Shown piece after piece: positions 1-10,286 of a stretch of DNA of 64,000 nucleotides. Source of the DNA: Mesorhabditis belari. Its lineage: Eukaryota; Nematoda; Chromadorea; Rhabditida; Rhabditidae. The notes beneath the pieces are model-generated. The model was not told the DNA's origin. It saw only the letters and a list, made by a program, of their open reading frames with translations, and searched no databases. Every line of letters starts with the position of its first letter. The stretch's first letter is position 1. The translations under genes were made by a program, and so were the position numbers. The DNA is taken from contig CAUEEP010000905.1 in assembly GCA_958450365.1 (NCBI GenBank), positions 434,001-498,000 of the forward strand. Reading direction: 5' to 3'.

Positions 1-636
1 TATTTCTTTAGAGAAATCAAGAAATTATTGTTTGAAAGAGTTTGGAAGCTATAAAGTGTTATAAACAGTAAGAAGGATACTATAGGGGATTATTCGTTCT
101 GGATTATTCGTTGAATTGTACACTAAAACAATTTTTAGATGTTCTAAAGTGTTATAAACAGTAAGAAGCTAAGGGTTCTAGAGTATTGGTTGAAATAATC
201 ATTGCTTGAAAGAGTTCAGGGTCTATAAAGTGGCCTCTTCTCTGTTCTTTTTTCTCTTTTTTTTCTTCTCTCGAGTTTTTTTTCTTCTCAAGTGCAAACA
301 GCTGACTGATCGAGAGAATGAGAGATTTTTTGGGTGAAAAGGAAAAAGAGAAACGACTATAAGAAAGGATTTATGGCAAATTGAGTAAAACGATTCGTAA
401 ATCTTGTTTTGTTTTGAATCCGATATTGTTGAACAGAAGAAATCTTGAAATATTTGCCTCTTCTAGCTATTAAATCATAAACTAAACATCAGTAAACAGC
501 TTTCATTGGTTTCTTAATGAATTTCTGTATTTCTAAAATCAAAAATTGAATAAATCACATACAGAAAGATAAAGTCAATGAAAATAAAGCATATTAATCA
601 TAATTTCTAAAGTTTAGATCAATTAAGTACTCAGAA
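1..636. other. intergenic, no gene recognised
   Basis: AT-rich sequence with a short direct duplication of a segment containing AGTGTTATAAACAGTAAGAA (about 55-75 and 155-175). I see no splice-supported exon. Confidence 0.5.
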
Positions 637-771
637 TTTCGCTCAGCTCAGCTCCAGCTCAGCTCAGCTCCAGCTCAGCTCAGCTCCAGCTCAGCTCAGC
701 TCCAGCTCAGCTCCAGCTCAGCTCAGCTCAGCTCCAGCTCCAGCTCAGCTCAGCTCAGCTCAGCTCAGCTA
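637..771. repeat. AGCTC/AGCTCC minisatellite
   Basis: Tandem array built from alternating CAGCT and CAGCTC units, about 135 bp. A similar array recurs at 57177-57275. Confidence 0.9.
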
Positions 772-1175
772 TTAGAAAAGTTGAGAAACTATCGATAACT
801 ACCAAAGTTGCAAGAAAAAGATGGAAAGCTTATGGTGTTGAAGATTTGAAATAGCTGTGACAGTCCCGTGGTCTTTCCTGGTCTTTCCTGGTCTCTTCCT
901 TCCCGTTGCCGAGTCTTCCACTCAGCTAGACACACAGAAAAGAGACACTCAAGAAAAAGAAACCAAACACAAACCAACATGGATCCAAAATGGATTCAGA
1001 GATAAATTGGCTGACTGAGTGTTTTCCCCGACCCTTTGCAAATATTGATGAATCACTTGAAAACTTAAATTGGCTATCGTAATCTGTAACATTTAGTTTT
1101 TGAAAAAAATGCTTTTCAAGTTTGGGGAAATGATGCCGCCGCGATATGAGGTCGAATTATTCTCTCCCGACAAGT
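772..1175. other. no gene recognised
   Basis: Only a short minus-strand open frame (789-980) without supporting features. The sequence has low complexity in places and shows no domain or convincing splice structure. Confidence 0.4.
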
Positions 1176-1249
1176 GAGCGGATGGTGTAGTGGATAGGGT
1201 GTTAGCTTCTCGCACTCGCCGTCCCTGGTTCGAAACCCCTAACTGCCAG
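1176..1249 (+). tRNA. degenerate tRNA-like sequence (probable pseudo-tRNA)
   Basis: A-box-like TGGTGTAGTGGATAGGG and B-box-like GGTTCGAAACCC lie at tRNA spacing. The D and T stems contain several mismatches and the acceptor stem pairs only partly, so a working tRNA is unlikely. It could be a decayed tRNA gene or a tRNA-derived short interspersed element. It is one of several similar loci in this window. Confidence 0.4.
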
Positions 1250-1531
1250 ATTGTTTTTTTCTTTTTTGTTAGTACACTAAAACGAATTTCTAGGTGTTCT
1301 AAATAGTCAATAAACATTAAAAAGCTGCCATAGAGGTTCTGGAAAAGTCAAAAGATGACCAAAAGATGAGCAAAATTGGCCAAGAAAGATCAGAATCTAT
1401 AAAAAGTTCATTAAGAATTTCAAAGTTTCAATTAAATCGTTTTCTTTTGCGTTCTTTGATTCCTGTATAGTTTTTGTAATTGTTTATAATGAATCTTTGT
1501 GTAAATAAAGTCTCTTATCACATTGAATGCA
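1250..1531. other. 3' flank of the first chemoreceptor gene
   Basis: No gene is seen. AAATAAAGTCTC around 1504 lies downstream of the minus-strand receptor stop but on the opposite strand, so it is not claimed as its poly(A) signal. Confidence 0.4.
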
Positions 1532-4382
1532 TTACATCTTCACATTGACATGCGATAAATGTGTTTGATCCTTTTTACGACTCTGGAAAGCGCTTTGCAT
1601 CTCGTAGGCGATGGTTGATTGAGCGAAAAGCATTCTCAAAAGTTTCCTTCTTAATCGTCGATTAAACGCCAATCCAATATAAGCTTCACTCAATGTGAAC
1701 AAATCGACAGCGATCGTTAGCTGTAAACGTGAGCTGTTAGCTGCAGAGTTAGCTGTTAGCTGCAGAGTTAGCTGTTAGCTGCAGAGTTAGCTGTTAGCTG
1801 CAGAGTTAGCTGTTAGCTGCAGAGCTAGCTGTTAGCTGCAGAGTTAGCTGTTAGCTGCAGAGTTAGCTGTTAGCTTCAGAGTTAGCTGTTAGCTGCAGAG
1901 TTAGCTGTTAGCTGCAGAGTTAGCTGTAAACGTGAGCTGTTAGCTACAGAGTTAGCTGTAAACGTGAGTTGTTAGCTGCAGACTTTTCGTCTCTACTCAA
2001 TCTAATCCTTTTTCTAAAGCCTGTACTTTGCGCTCAACTTTAAAGACATCATTTCTGTGTAATTCTATAAAGAAACAAAGCACTAAGTGCACCAGAAAGA
2101 TGTCTTTTTCAACACAAAGTGCACTTTAACTTATGCAATCATTTAGATTATCATTGTTTATTCAAAAAGATTCTTTGAAGCTTTCTTTTTGAGCTTCGAC
2201 TTTTGGAAAAGATTAATTGTTAAGTTTATTAGTTATTTTTTACCAATTATTCAATAATTGGTAAACGCGAGCTGTTAGCTGCTGTTAGCTGCTGTTAGCT
2301 GCTGTTAGCTGCTGTTAGCTGTTAGCTGTTTGCTGTTCGTCTCTACTCAACTTACAGACAATAAAGCCATTTCTGGACTATTGAATAGTTTAAAAGAGTT
2401 ATCCAAATAAATCATCATCGAGAATTGCACCAAAAACGTTGTCACACAAATGATGAACAGATTGATTTCAGCGAATAAGCCGGCACCGGTTCTGGAAATG
2501 AAGATCGAGTGTTTTTTTTGGAGTCGGGAATTGATTCGAGCTATTCTATTAAGTCTACTATTTAGAACTCGGTGGTTTAAAGTCGTCTATAGCTTTTCGA
2601 GAAAGCTTTAAAAGGATTTAAAAAAAATGATTAGAGTTTTTAAAAGGAAAAGTAAAAACAATAGTTAAACAAACTGTTTTCTTGAGTATCGTAGATGCAA
2701 AATCTTTCCAAAAATCAATAAATCTATTCCAAGTGCTAGAAAGGGAAAAGTATGCCCGAGTTTGTCCATCAGAAAAACCGAAAGAGATACTTGCTAAAAA
2801 TGAAGTTTTAATTTGAAATTTAGAGGAAAATCTAGGATTTCTTGGCAAGAATATGATCCGAAAGAGAGAATCATATTCTTGGCGTTCTTTGTGCGGTCGC
2901 GTAATCGCTCGTCGTCTGGAGCAGGGCTTTTACATAACCCCCTTCCCTCTCTGCTCGAGAAAAGAGAGAAAAGGAACCAAATCTAGAGAAAAAGGAAACA
3001 AGCTTTTCTCTAGATCTAGAAAGAAAAGGAACCAAATCTCTAGAGAAAAGGAACCAAATCTAGAGAAAAAGGAAACCAAATCTCTAAAGAAAAGAAACCA
3101 AATCTAGAAAGAAAAGGAACCAAATCTAGAAATAAAAGAAAACAAGCTTTTCTCTAGATCTAGAAAGAAAAAGAGCCAAATCTCTAAAGAAAAGGAACCA
3201 AATCTAGAAATAGAAACCAAATCTCTAAAGAAAAGGAACCAAATCTAGAAATAGAAACCAAATCTCTAAAGAAAAGCAACCAAATCTGGATTATATCATT
3301 TTACCGAATATAAAGCATCATTATCCATGACAAAGCCATCTTTCAATACATACAACGGTGAAACATAGAAATCAGCATAACAAATCGCAAAAGCGCAAGA
3401 GATAATGATGATTACAGTGATGAGGATGTGACGGGAAAGCCAGAGCTGGAAGTGCATTTGATTTTAAGCTAACAGATCAAACTCACTGAATAATGTGTGA
3501 TTGGTAGCCAAATAGCTGTGAATCGATTCAAATGCAGCATGAGCAATGCACTATTTCCCACGTAGAAAGACGCGAATTGCCATGTGTAGAAGATGCGATA
3601 TGGAAGGAAATTCGAGAGTTGCAGATAGATTGGAGAAAGGAAAGAGATTTCTCGAAGCTTCACAGTGATATAGGAGTTGATGTAAGTGCAGAGGTACTGT
3701 AAGTATACTGTAAGTGTACTGTAAGTGTACTGTAAGAGTACTGTAAGTATACTGTAACTAGAATCTTCACGAATTCCTAAGACAATCTAAGAAATGAAGA
3801 AATTCTCAAGTTTTAAAGCTAAAAATCTATCTTTAGAAAGTTGTTAGCTTTTAGAAAACAGCTTTTTGTACAGATTTTCCGCTAGTATTGCTCTAGAACT
3901 TGAAAAAATCCATTAGAATCTTGTTCTTAAACTTTCAAACTGTTTAAGTAACTTTATTTTCTAGCAAATCTAGTTATTTAACTATTATTAACTATTACCG
4001 TATTTTCTCTAATAGTAGTGCACCCCGTCGAGCCGAGTTAAGACTATTTTACGGCTTCCAAAGTTTTCCCCGAAGCTCAACACTCAAATCCCGCACTAGA
4101 CCTCATCGTCAGCTACATTTTCCGACCTCACATCGATAGGTTCTGATAAGCGCTTCTCGAGATCTCGAGGAATTTAGACGACGCACTCGGTGCACTACTA
4201 TTAGAGAAAAAAAACGGTATTTAAAGTCTAAACAATCCTACCGTAATCAGCACAAACAAGTAGACACGATAAAATGAGCTTTTCATGAGGGATTTACTTC
4301 GGAGAATGCAAATAATAATTAGAATCATTAAAATCGATGATGGAATACCGTATAAAATAAAGATTATCAAGTGTTCGAGCAT
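1532..4382 (-). CDS. seven-transmembrane chemoreceptor (Srg-superfamily, Srv/Srg-like), copy 1
   Basis: Six exons on the minus strand: 4382-4242, 3696-3487, 3445-3305, 2793-2675, 2489-2354 and 1720-1532. They total 936 nt and encode 311 aa, with every junction in frame. TM1 contains LYGIPSSILMI followed by SSFYRVY. TM3 ends in LHLNRFTAIWLP, TM4 in CYADFYVSPLY, and TM7 in LFTLSEAYIGLAFNRRLRRK. The short extracellular N-terminus, TM1 motif and NRFTAI motif fit nematode serpentine chemoreceptors, which act in sensory-neuron membranes. The paralogue at 5199-7239 has the same exon plan (exons of 141, 119 and 136 nt match exactly), which supports the model. Introns carry minisatellites and a MITE (3996-4222). 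The start was chosen by alignment with the paralogue. The subfamily assignment is uncertain. Confidence 0.85.
1722..1985. repeat. GTTAGCTGCAGA minisatellite in a receptor intron
   Basis: About 20-bp units GTTAGCTGCAGAGTTAGCT, tandemly repeated in the intron between the TM6 and TM7 exons of the first receptor. A related block of TGTTAGCTGC units lies at 2270-2330. Confidence 0.9.
2876..2958 (+). repeat. dispersed short repeat, subfamily A, copy 1
   Basis: About 80 bp with the core GCGGTCGCGTAATCGCTCG and the tail CCCCCTTCCCTCTCTGCTC. Near-identical copies lie at 4773-4850 and 4867-4943, and a divergent subfamily at 48.5-49.9 kb. It lies in an intron of the receptor gene, on the opposite strand. 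Confidence 0.8.
2958..3290. repeat. AAATCTCTAGAGAAAAGGAACC minisatellite
   Basis: Imperfect purine-rich tandem units of about 20 bp (AAAGAAAAGGAACCAAATCT) in a receptor intron. The open frame across it is an artefact of the repeat. Confidence 0.85.
3690..3765. repeat. ACTGTAAGTGT tandem repeat
   Basis: Six or more copies of an 11-bp ACTGTAAGTGT-like unit at the 3' end of the intron preceding receptor exon 2. Confidence 0.8.
3996..4222 (+). mobile_element. MITE with ACCGT...TTTCTCTAATAGTA terminal inverted repeats, copy 1
   Basis: About 225 bp. The left end is ACCGTATTTTCTCTAATAGT and the right end its near complement, ACTATTAGAGAAAAAAAACGGT. The interior shares stretches such as ATCGATAGGTTCTGATAAGC with the element at 7863-8073, which is inserted in the opposite orientation. 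It lies in the first intron of the chemoreceptor and has no coding capacity. Confidence 0.75.
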
Positions 4383-4766
4383 TTTTTTCGAGCCAAAACT
4401 TTAATAAATGTTTTCAGCTTTTCACTACGCAATTTCAAAAGGAAACAGGGCAAAATTGTCCACCAAAAAGCCAGTAATTATCAAAAATTTGATGACAAAT
4501 AAAAAGTTTTCAAAAGCAGCTGAAATTTTGAAATTTTTGAACCCAAGTGTTTTGATGAAAAGCAAAAAAATCATTGGAAACTGACTGAATAACAAAATGA
4601 GGCTTTTTGAGGGATTTTGGATAGGAATTAGCACTTCGCTTGAAAGATTTAGTAAAACAAACACCGCCAATCGATTCCCCGACCCAGAAAACCCCTGGGT
4701 ACAAACTTTTAGCTGAATATCTTTATTTAAAGCCATTTAAAAAGCGTAAGAGAAATCTCTGTCTAA

Positions 4767-4943
4767 ATGACTGGGCGTTCTTTGTGCGGTCGCGTAGTCG
4801 CTCGTCGTCTGGCGCAGGGCTTTTACTTAACCCCCTTCCCTCTCTGCTCTAAATGTCTAAATACTGGGCGTTCTTTTTGCGGTCGCGTAATCGCTCGTCG
4901 TCTGGCGCAGGGCTTTTACATAACCCTCTTCCCTCTCTGCTCG
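4767..4943 (+). repeat. dispersed short repeat, subfamily A, copies 2 and 3 (tandem)
   Basis: Two copies about 16 bp apart (4773-4850 and 4867-4943) of the GGCGTTCTTTGTGCGGTCGC repeat. Both lie upstream of the first receptor gene and point the same way as the copy in its intron. Confidence 0.85.
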
Positions 4944-5198
4944 ACAATCTCTTCTGGCCCTTTCCGAATCCTCAAATTTCACATTGACTTCTCCGCAAAT
5001 CAAGGCTAATCTCAATCTAAATGTCGTCACGAACAATTTGATGTGAACTGAACATCAAATTCCTCATTTGTTCCGAATTTGGCTCTCTTTTTGACATTCA
5101 AGAATTGACATAACAATTTAAATTCAACAAATTCCATCAATTGTTATTGATGGCATGTAAAAATCGTCTTTCAAACCTCATTTTCATATTTATTCACT

Positions 5199-7239
5199 TC
5201 AAATTTTATTCGAAACCACTTGTGAGATTTGTGTCTGATTTTTCCCTGTTTTTTGAAAAGCACTCGGTGGATCAAAGCTGAGATTTTTTCTCCCAAAAAC
5301 CATCAATATTAATTGTCGACGCAAATTTCGATTCAATGCAACCCCAATGTAGGCCTCGCTTAATGTGAACAGATCGAGAGCGAAATTTCTCTAGAAATTG
5401 AGCTATTGATTGATTTGATCAGTTTGGACAGTGTTTTTCTAAAGAGTGCAAAGCTAGCGTACTGTAATCCTTTTAGATCTTAACCATGCTACAAACCATT
5501 AGCAACATGATCTCTGGATCCTTGAATATCTCTAAATTGTAGTCCATATAGAGCATCATTGCTATTTGCACAAAGGTCGTCGAGAAACAGATGAAAAGGA
5601 GATTTATTTCGACGATGATACTTGTGGGAGAGCTGAAGGGAATGGATTGGATTGGATTTGATTTGGTTGGATTGGATTGGATTGGATTGGATTGGATTTG
5701 ATTGGATTTGATTGGATTTGATTGGATTTGATTTGGTTGGATTGGATTGGATTGGATTGGATTTGATTGGATTTGATTGGATTTGATTGGATTGGATTTG
5801 ATTGGATTTGATTGGATTGGATTGGATTGGATTTGATTTGGTTGGATTTGATTGGATTTGATTGGATTGGATTTGATTGGATTGGATTTGATTGGATTTG
5901 ATTGGCTTGAATAACCTACCGTAATCCATTACTGTACCTTTCAACTGTACATTGAACTAATTAAAACCAAATTCAAACGTTTTTTTGAGTGCATCTGATG
6001 GAAATGTTGATTCAAATCCCCTGACTCACCCTTTCCGATTCACTCTCATATAGATAAGTTTCACGAAAATCCATAAATCCAAAAACAAAGCAGCGAACGG
6101 GAAGAAATGTCCGAAATAGCCCATCAGCATCACCGAGAGACGAACTCCCTAAGGGTTTTTGATTGGAAAACAGTTTCATTTTCAAACGCACAATGTACAA
6201 CTCTCCGTTATCTACAGCATATCCATCATCTTCTACATATAATGGACTTAGCCAGAAATCTGAATAGCAGAGTCCAATCCCAAAGATTACAAGCACCAGC
6301 CCAGTAAATCTGATGTATCTGGGTTCCCAGATCTGAAAAAGGTGCTCTTTTTTTAAATCCCTGTTCATCTATTGAATGAACTGGTGTGCTAGATAACGTG
6401 TGTTTCCAATTTCAATCATTTCAATCATCTTCAAAGTCTTTAAGAACAAGTTGCTCAGTGAAATGCGTAACTAAGCCAGAAACTAAATTACTAGATCCGT
6501 GCTTGAAACCCTGGCTCTCTGAAAGCCTAGGAAAAGAATGAAACCGGCCCCGGCCCCCGGCCAACACCGGCTCAACACCGGCTCAACACCGGCTCAACAC
6601 CGGCTCAACACCGGCTCAACACCGGGCTCAACACCGGCTCAACCGGGCTCAACACCGGCTCAACCGGCTCAACACCGGCTCAACCGGCTCAACATCTTCA
6701 CTCACTCTTCTATGCGCAATTGGTATCCAAAGTGAAGTGAATCGATTTAAATGCAACATCATGAAAGCACTTTGGCCGATATAAAATGATGCGAATTGCC
6801 AAATATAAAACAAACGATATGGTGGGAAAGAGATCTCGATATGGAGATAGATTTGAGTGAGAATTGAGAGCTCACGGCATTTTATAATGATATAGGAATT
6901 GAGATAAGTGATCAAATACTGAAATTGATTTGAAATTTGAATCTGATCTGAGGATGAGGAATGATTTAACTAAACCTACTAAACTTTGGCTAAAAGTCAT
7001 TACGTTTTCAGTCCTAAAGTTTGGTCAAACCTATTGTAGGCCAAGAAGTTCATAAAGCTTAAATAAACCTATCATAATCATTTCTTAAACCTCACCGTGA
7101 TCAGTACAAAAAGATAAACTCGATAAAAGGAAGAATTCATGAAATTCTTGTTCTTCAGTATGCAAATTATCACGAAAATATTTAAAATGATGGACGGAAT
7201 ACCGTAGGCTAAATAGATCAGAAAATGAGAGAAAGTCAT
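5199..7239 (-). CDS. seven-transmembrane chemoreceptor (Srg-superfamily, Srv/Srg-like), copy 2
   Basis: Six minus-strand exons: 7239-7096, 6918-6706, 6332-6192, 6148-6030, 5632-5497 and 5390-5199. They total 945 nt and encode 314 aa, all junctions in frame. TM1 has LAYGIPSIILNIFVI then SSFYRVYLF. TM3 ends LHLNRFTSLWIP, TM4 has CYSDFWLSPLY, TM5 GYFGHFFPFAALFLDL, TM6 INLLFICFSTTFVQI, and TM7 LFTLSEAYIGVALNRNLRR. It is the tandem paralogue of 1532-4382. The predicted role is a sensory-neuron GPCR; the ligand is unknown. A longer in-frame N-terminus upstream of 7239 is possible, but the chosen ATG matches the paralogue. Introns contain GGATTGGATTT and CACCGGCTCAA arrays. Confidence 0.85.
5640..5908. 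repeat. GGATTGGATTT minisatellite
   Basis: A 5- and 6-bp mosaic of GGATT and GGATTT units across about 270 bp, in the intron just before the TM6 exon of receptor copy 2. The long open frame here (QSNQI repeats) is not a gene. Confidence 0.9.
6541..6695. repeat. CACCGGCTCAA minisatellite
   Basis: About 11-bp GC-rich units in the intron after exon 2 of receptor copy 2. It contrasts with the AT-rich surroundings. Confidence 0.9.
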
Positions 7240-7399
7240 TTTGAAAGAATGGCTAAACTTGAAGGGATTTGATCTGGAATTCAATGAGATTTCATTTCTG
7301 AGAATAACATTCAACGGCAACTAGATTTCCCAAGGGAATACACGATTGTGCTGTAAAAAAAAAAATCATCTTTTGTCACAAAGTCAGAAAGAGCATTGG

Positions 7400-7520
7400 C
7401 TTGTTAGCTTGTTATTTGATTACTACTTATTGTAGCTTACTATCTGATTACTACTTATTGTAGCTTACTATTTGATTACTACTTATTGTAGCTTACTATT
7501 TGATTATTACTTATTGTAGC
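7400..7520. repeat. TTGATTACTACTTATTGTAGC tandem repeat
   Basis: About four copies of a 29-bp unit containing CTTACTATTTGATTACTACT. Confidence 0.85.
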
Positions 7521-7524
7521 TTAT

Positions 7525-7735
7525 TATCACTAAAATATTTAAAATGATGGACGGAATACCGTAGGCTAAATAGATCAGAAAATGAGAGAAAGTCATTTTG
7601 AAAGAATGGGTAAACTTGAAGAGATTTGATCGGGAATTCAATACATTTCATTTCTGAGAATAACATTTAATTTCACGTCAACTAGATTTCTCAAGGGAAT
7701 ACACTGTGCTGTAAAAAAAGAATCTTTCGTCATAA
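7525..7735 (-). pseudogene. partial duplicate of chemoreceptor exon 1 and its 5' flank
   Basis: The sequence is nearly identical to 7163-7385, covering about the first 25 codons of receptor copy 2 (including the TM1 start and YGIPSI coding region) and its upstream flank. The downstream part of the exon is replaced by the TTGTAGC repeat and no later exons follow, so it is a broken tandem duplicate. Confidence 0.75.
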
Positions 7736-7862
7736 AGAAAATTGCCCTTGTTAGCTTGTTATCTGATTATTTACTTATTTGTAGCTTTTGATCTCAACAG
7801 AAAGGCTTAAAATTGCTTGTTTTTGTTAAATATTGGTCTTGGATAGGTTAAAAGTTAAAGAT

Positions 7863-8073
7863 TACCGTTTTTTCTCTAATAGTACCCAGAACGTCGCCTA
7901 AATTCCTCGAAATCTCGAGAACCGCTTATCAGAACCTATCGATGTGGGGTGGGAAATGTAGCTGACGATGAGATCTAGTGGGGGATTAGAGTGTTGAGCT
8001 TCTGCAAAAGCCTGGAAACCGTCAACTCGGCTCGCCGGAGGTGCACTGCAATTAGAGAAAATACGGTAGTCAC
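7863..8073 (-). mobile_element. MITE with ACCGT...CTCTAATAGTA ends, copy 2
   Basis: Same family as 3996-4222 but inverted. The ends are TACCGTTTTTTCTCTAATAG and TTAGAGAAAATACGGTA. It shares the interior segment GCTTATCAGAACCTATCGAT and the CTCGAGA-containing region. Overlapping open frames are chance. Confidence 0.75.
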
Positions 8074-8221
8074 AAATGTCACATGAATTAATCGACGAAA
8101 ATGTGGTCAGAGTTACTGTAGATTTGAGAACAGAACAGTTTACTGTAAGTGTACTTTGGCTAAGCAAAACAGCAATACAATAACTTCTTGTACGGTCTAA
8201 ATCTTTGACTCTTTTTCACAG

Positions 8222-8308
8222 CCAATTGCTCACCGGTATGTACCGTTGCTCACCGGTATGTACCGTTGCTCACCGGTATGTACCGTTGCTCACCGGTATG
8301 TACCGTAA
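8222..8308. repeat. CTCACCGGTATGTACCGTTG tandem repeat
   Basis: Four perfect 20-bp copies followed by a degenerate fragment. The unit itself is partly palindromic around ACCGGT. Confidence 0.95.
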
Positions 8309-8470
8309 TATACTGTTGCAACAAAAGGAACATTCAAAAAGAACTAATTTCCATAGATTTATTTGTTTTTTTCTTTGTTTTACAAGCGTCTGAAAATTTA
8401 TTTAAATAAATGAACCAAGCAAAACCTTCTAACAACTACAGCTAGTTTCTATTTACATTTAGAAGTTCTT

Positions 8471-9928
8471 CTATTTTCCCACAGAGCCACAGGTGGCACA
8501 ACATTGCTGAGACATCAATGTTGAGTAGACTGAATTGGTGCAAAGATATCTAAAAAAGGATCGATTCTGGGCACTGTATTAATGTCGATTTTCTATTGTA
8601 ACTTAGTAAAGTATTGTAGTGGATACTGTAGCTGAATAAGACTAGTAAGACTCCTATTGTCTAGTAGACTCCTAGTAGACTCTCTAGTAGACTTCTAGTA
8701 AGACTCCTGGCAATGTAACGGGATCACTAACTGTCACCAACGTTCAACTAACTGTCCTAACGATCCAACTGATCGTTTATTGTTGATATTATTGTAGAGT
8801 ACTGCTAGGAGTTTGTAACGACTTTTACATTTGACTCTATAATTCCTTTAGCTCTCTCTCTCTCTCTCCAATTTTCCCCCAACTCACTTCAATGCAGAGC
8901 AGTCTGAGATCCCAGTTGCAGCATTTGTCTGGTCCGTGCACGCTAAAGAACCGAACCGGATTATGAAACCAAATAAAAACTCAAACATGATGAACTGATC
9001 GAACTGTTTGATGAAGAATTGCAGAGATTGCAAGTCTTTGGACATTGAACACGCATCACATCGTAGTATGTGGAATCAGTGCAGAGAAATGAGCGACGAG
9101 GACAATCGGATACACCAGTCACTGGGTTCAGCAGATCGACACAAGTCGTGGAAGTGACTGGAAAGATTTGGAATGGAAATCTGTTTCATCCTTTCATTCT
9201 TATCATAGTAGCTTCTAAAACTAGTACCAGATTTAGCTGTGTACGTCTTGACGGTGGTTGGAGTGATCGGAATGAGATTGGCTAGTGGACAGCAAAGAAG
9301 TTCTCCCGTTGAATCGAAAGCTTTCACTGAATCCGATGGACACGGGACACCAGGAATCAGAGCTGAAATCTCTAAGATCTTAAAAGAAAGAAGATTCCTA
9401 CGTCCACTCGACTCATCATTTGCACAATTGAACGTCGTTGCACCAGTCTCAATTGAAATCACTTCAGTGTTATCACAACAACCACCCGATGTACAAACGA
9501 GGCCACTTGCTTGAACAATTGTACACAAACCATTGTTACAAGCTGAATAAAGGAGATGATCGATTTAAGAATTGCTGTGGGTTAGATTATTAGATGGGTT
9601 AGGGTAATACAGAACAAATTCTACAAATCTACAAGTCAAGTCTACAAGTCTACAAGTCTACAAGTCTAGTCTACTAGTCTACAAGTCTACTAGTCTACTA
9701 GTCTACAAGTCTACTAGTCTACTAGTCTACAAGTCTACTAGTCTACTAGTCTACTAGTCTACTAGTCTACTAGTCTACTAGTCTACTAGTCTACTACTAG
9801 TAGGATTACTCTATCTTCTAGCTTCAATTCAATAGATCCAACTCACGTCCAGGTGACGCTCCAGTGCAGTTGAGAATCGCTTTCACTTGAGAAATCGAAG
9901 CAAATGAAATCAGGAGAATTGTAAGCAT
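8471..9928 (-). CDS. secreted protein with two ShKT-like domains, inverted copy A
   Basis: Six minus-strand exons: 9928-9847, 9542-9402, 9362-9228, 9157-8987, 8942-8888 and 8549-8471. They total 663 nt and encode 220 aa. A hydrophobic signal peptide (MLTILLISFASISQVKA) leads a cysteine-rich N-terminal region. Two ShKT-like six-cysteine modules follow: SDCPRRSFLCTDSTYY...CPKTC and a C-terminal module with TGISDC and QQCCATC. ShKT modules in nematode proteins are common in secreted or cuticle-associated proteins and do not imply toxicity. It is head-to-head with copy B at 10287. Exons 2-4 are almost identical between copies, while the 3' part of exon 4 and exons 5-6 have diverged, suggesting gene conversion or a partial recent duplication. 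Minus-strand TATAAA lies at 9976-9971. Confidence 0.88.
9615..9797. repeat. CTAGTCTACT / CAAGTCTA minisatellite
   Basis: Units of about 10 bp (TCTACTAGTC, TCTACAAGTC) in intron 1 of ShKT copy A. A much shorter version (about 60 bp) sits at the matching place of copy B (10420-10475), so the array has expanded in A or contracted in B. Confidence 0.9.
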
Positions 9929-9970
9929 TTTTGAATGAAAGTTGTTGTTAAAATAGAGAAAATTCAGCTT

Positions 9971-9976
9971 TTTATA
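9971..9976 (-). promoter_or_regulatory. TATA box of ShKT copy A
   Basis: TATAAA on the minus strand, about 43 bp upstream of the copy A start codon, inside the divergent intergenic region. Confidence 0.5.
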
Positions 9977-10203
9977 GTCAGCAGATAAAAAAAGGATCAA
10001 AAAGAAAGAAAAAGACAGCAGCTAGAAAAAGAACAATTTTGGTTGTTTTCTTTCTATTTATTTAGCTGATTTCGCGCTTTTAGTGACATTTTGACCGCTA
10101 AAATCGAACAAAATCCTCATTGTTTTTAGAGAGATCCTCATTGTTTTGAGATTTTGCTGCTAAATGTTCATTTTTTCAAATGTCACCCTTCCTTATTATC
10201 GGG

Positions 10204-10209
10204 TATAAA
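10204..10209 (+). promoter_or_regulatory. TATA box of ShKT copy B
   Basis: GGGTATAAAAG about 80 bp upstream of the copy B ATG. With the minus-strand TATA at 9976 it marks a bidirectional promoter region of about 360 bp between the two start codons. Confidence 0.5.
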
Positions 10210-10286
10210 AGAAAGGGGAAATTTTTTTCAATCACCAACAATTCTTCTTTCATTCTCTTTCATCAATTCATCAACAAGCTTCACAA

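Noticed and set aside
8222..8308. Possible CRISPR-like array
   Set aside because: Repeats are directly adjacent without variable spacers and the genome is eukaryotic. The same applies to 16508-16614 and the other short tandem arrays.
9076..9528. 150-codon minus-strand frame as a single-exon gene
   Set aside because: It runs through introns of ShKT copy A by chance; the spliced model matches copy B exon by exon and includes a signal peptide.
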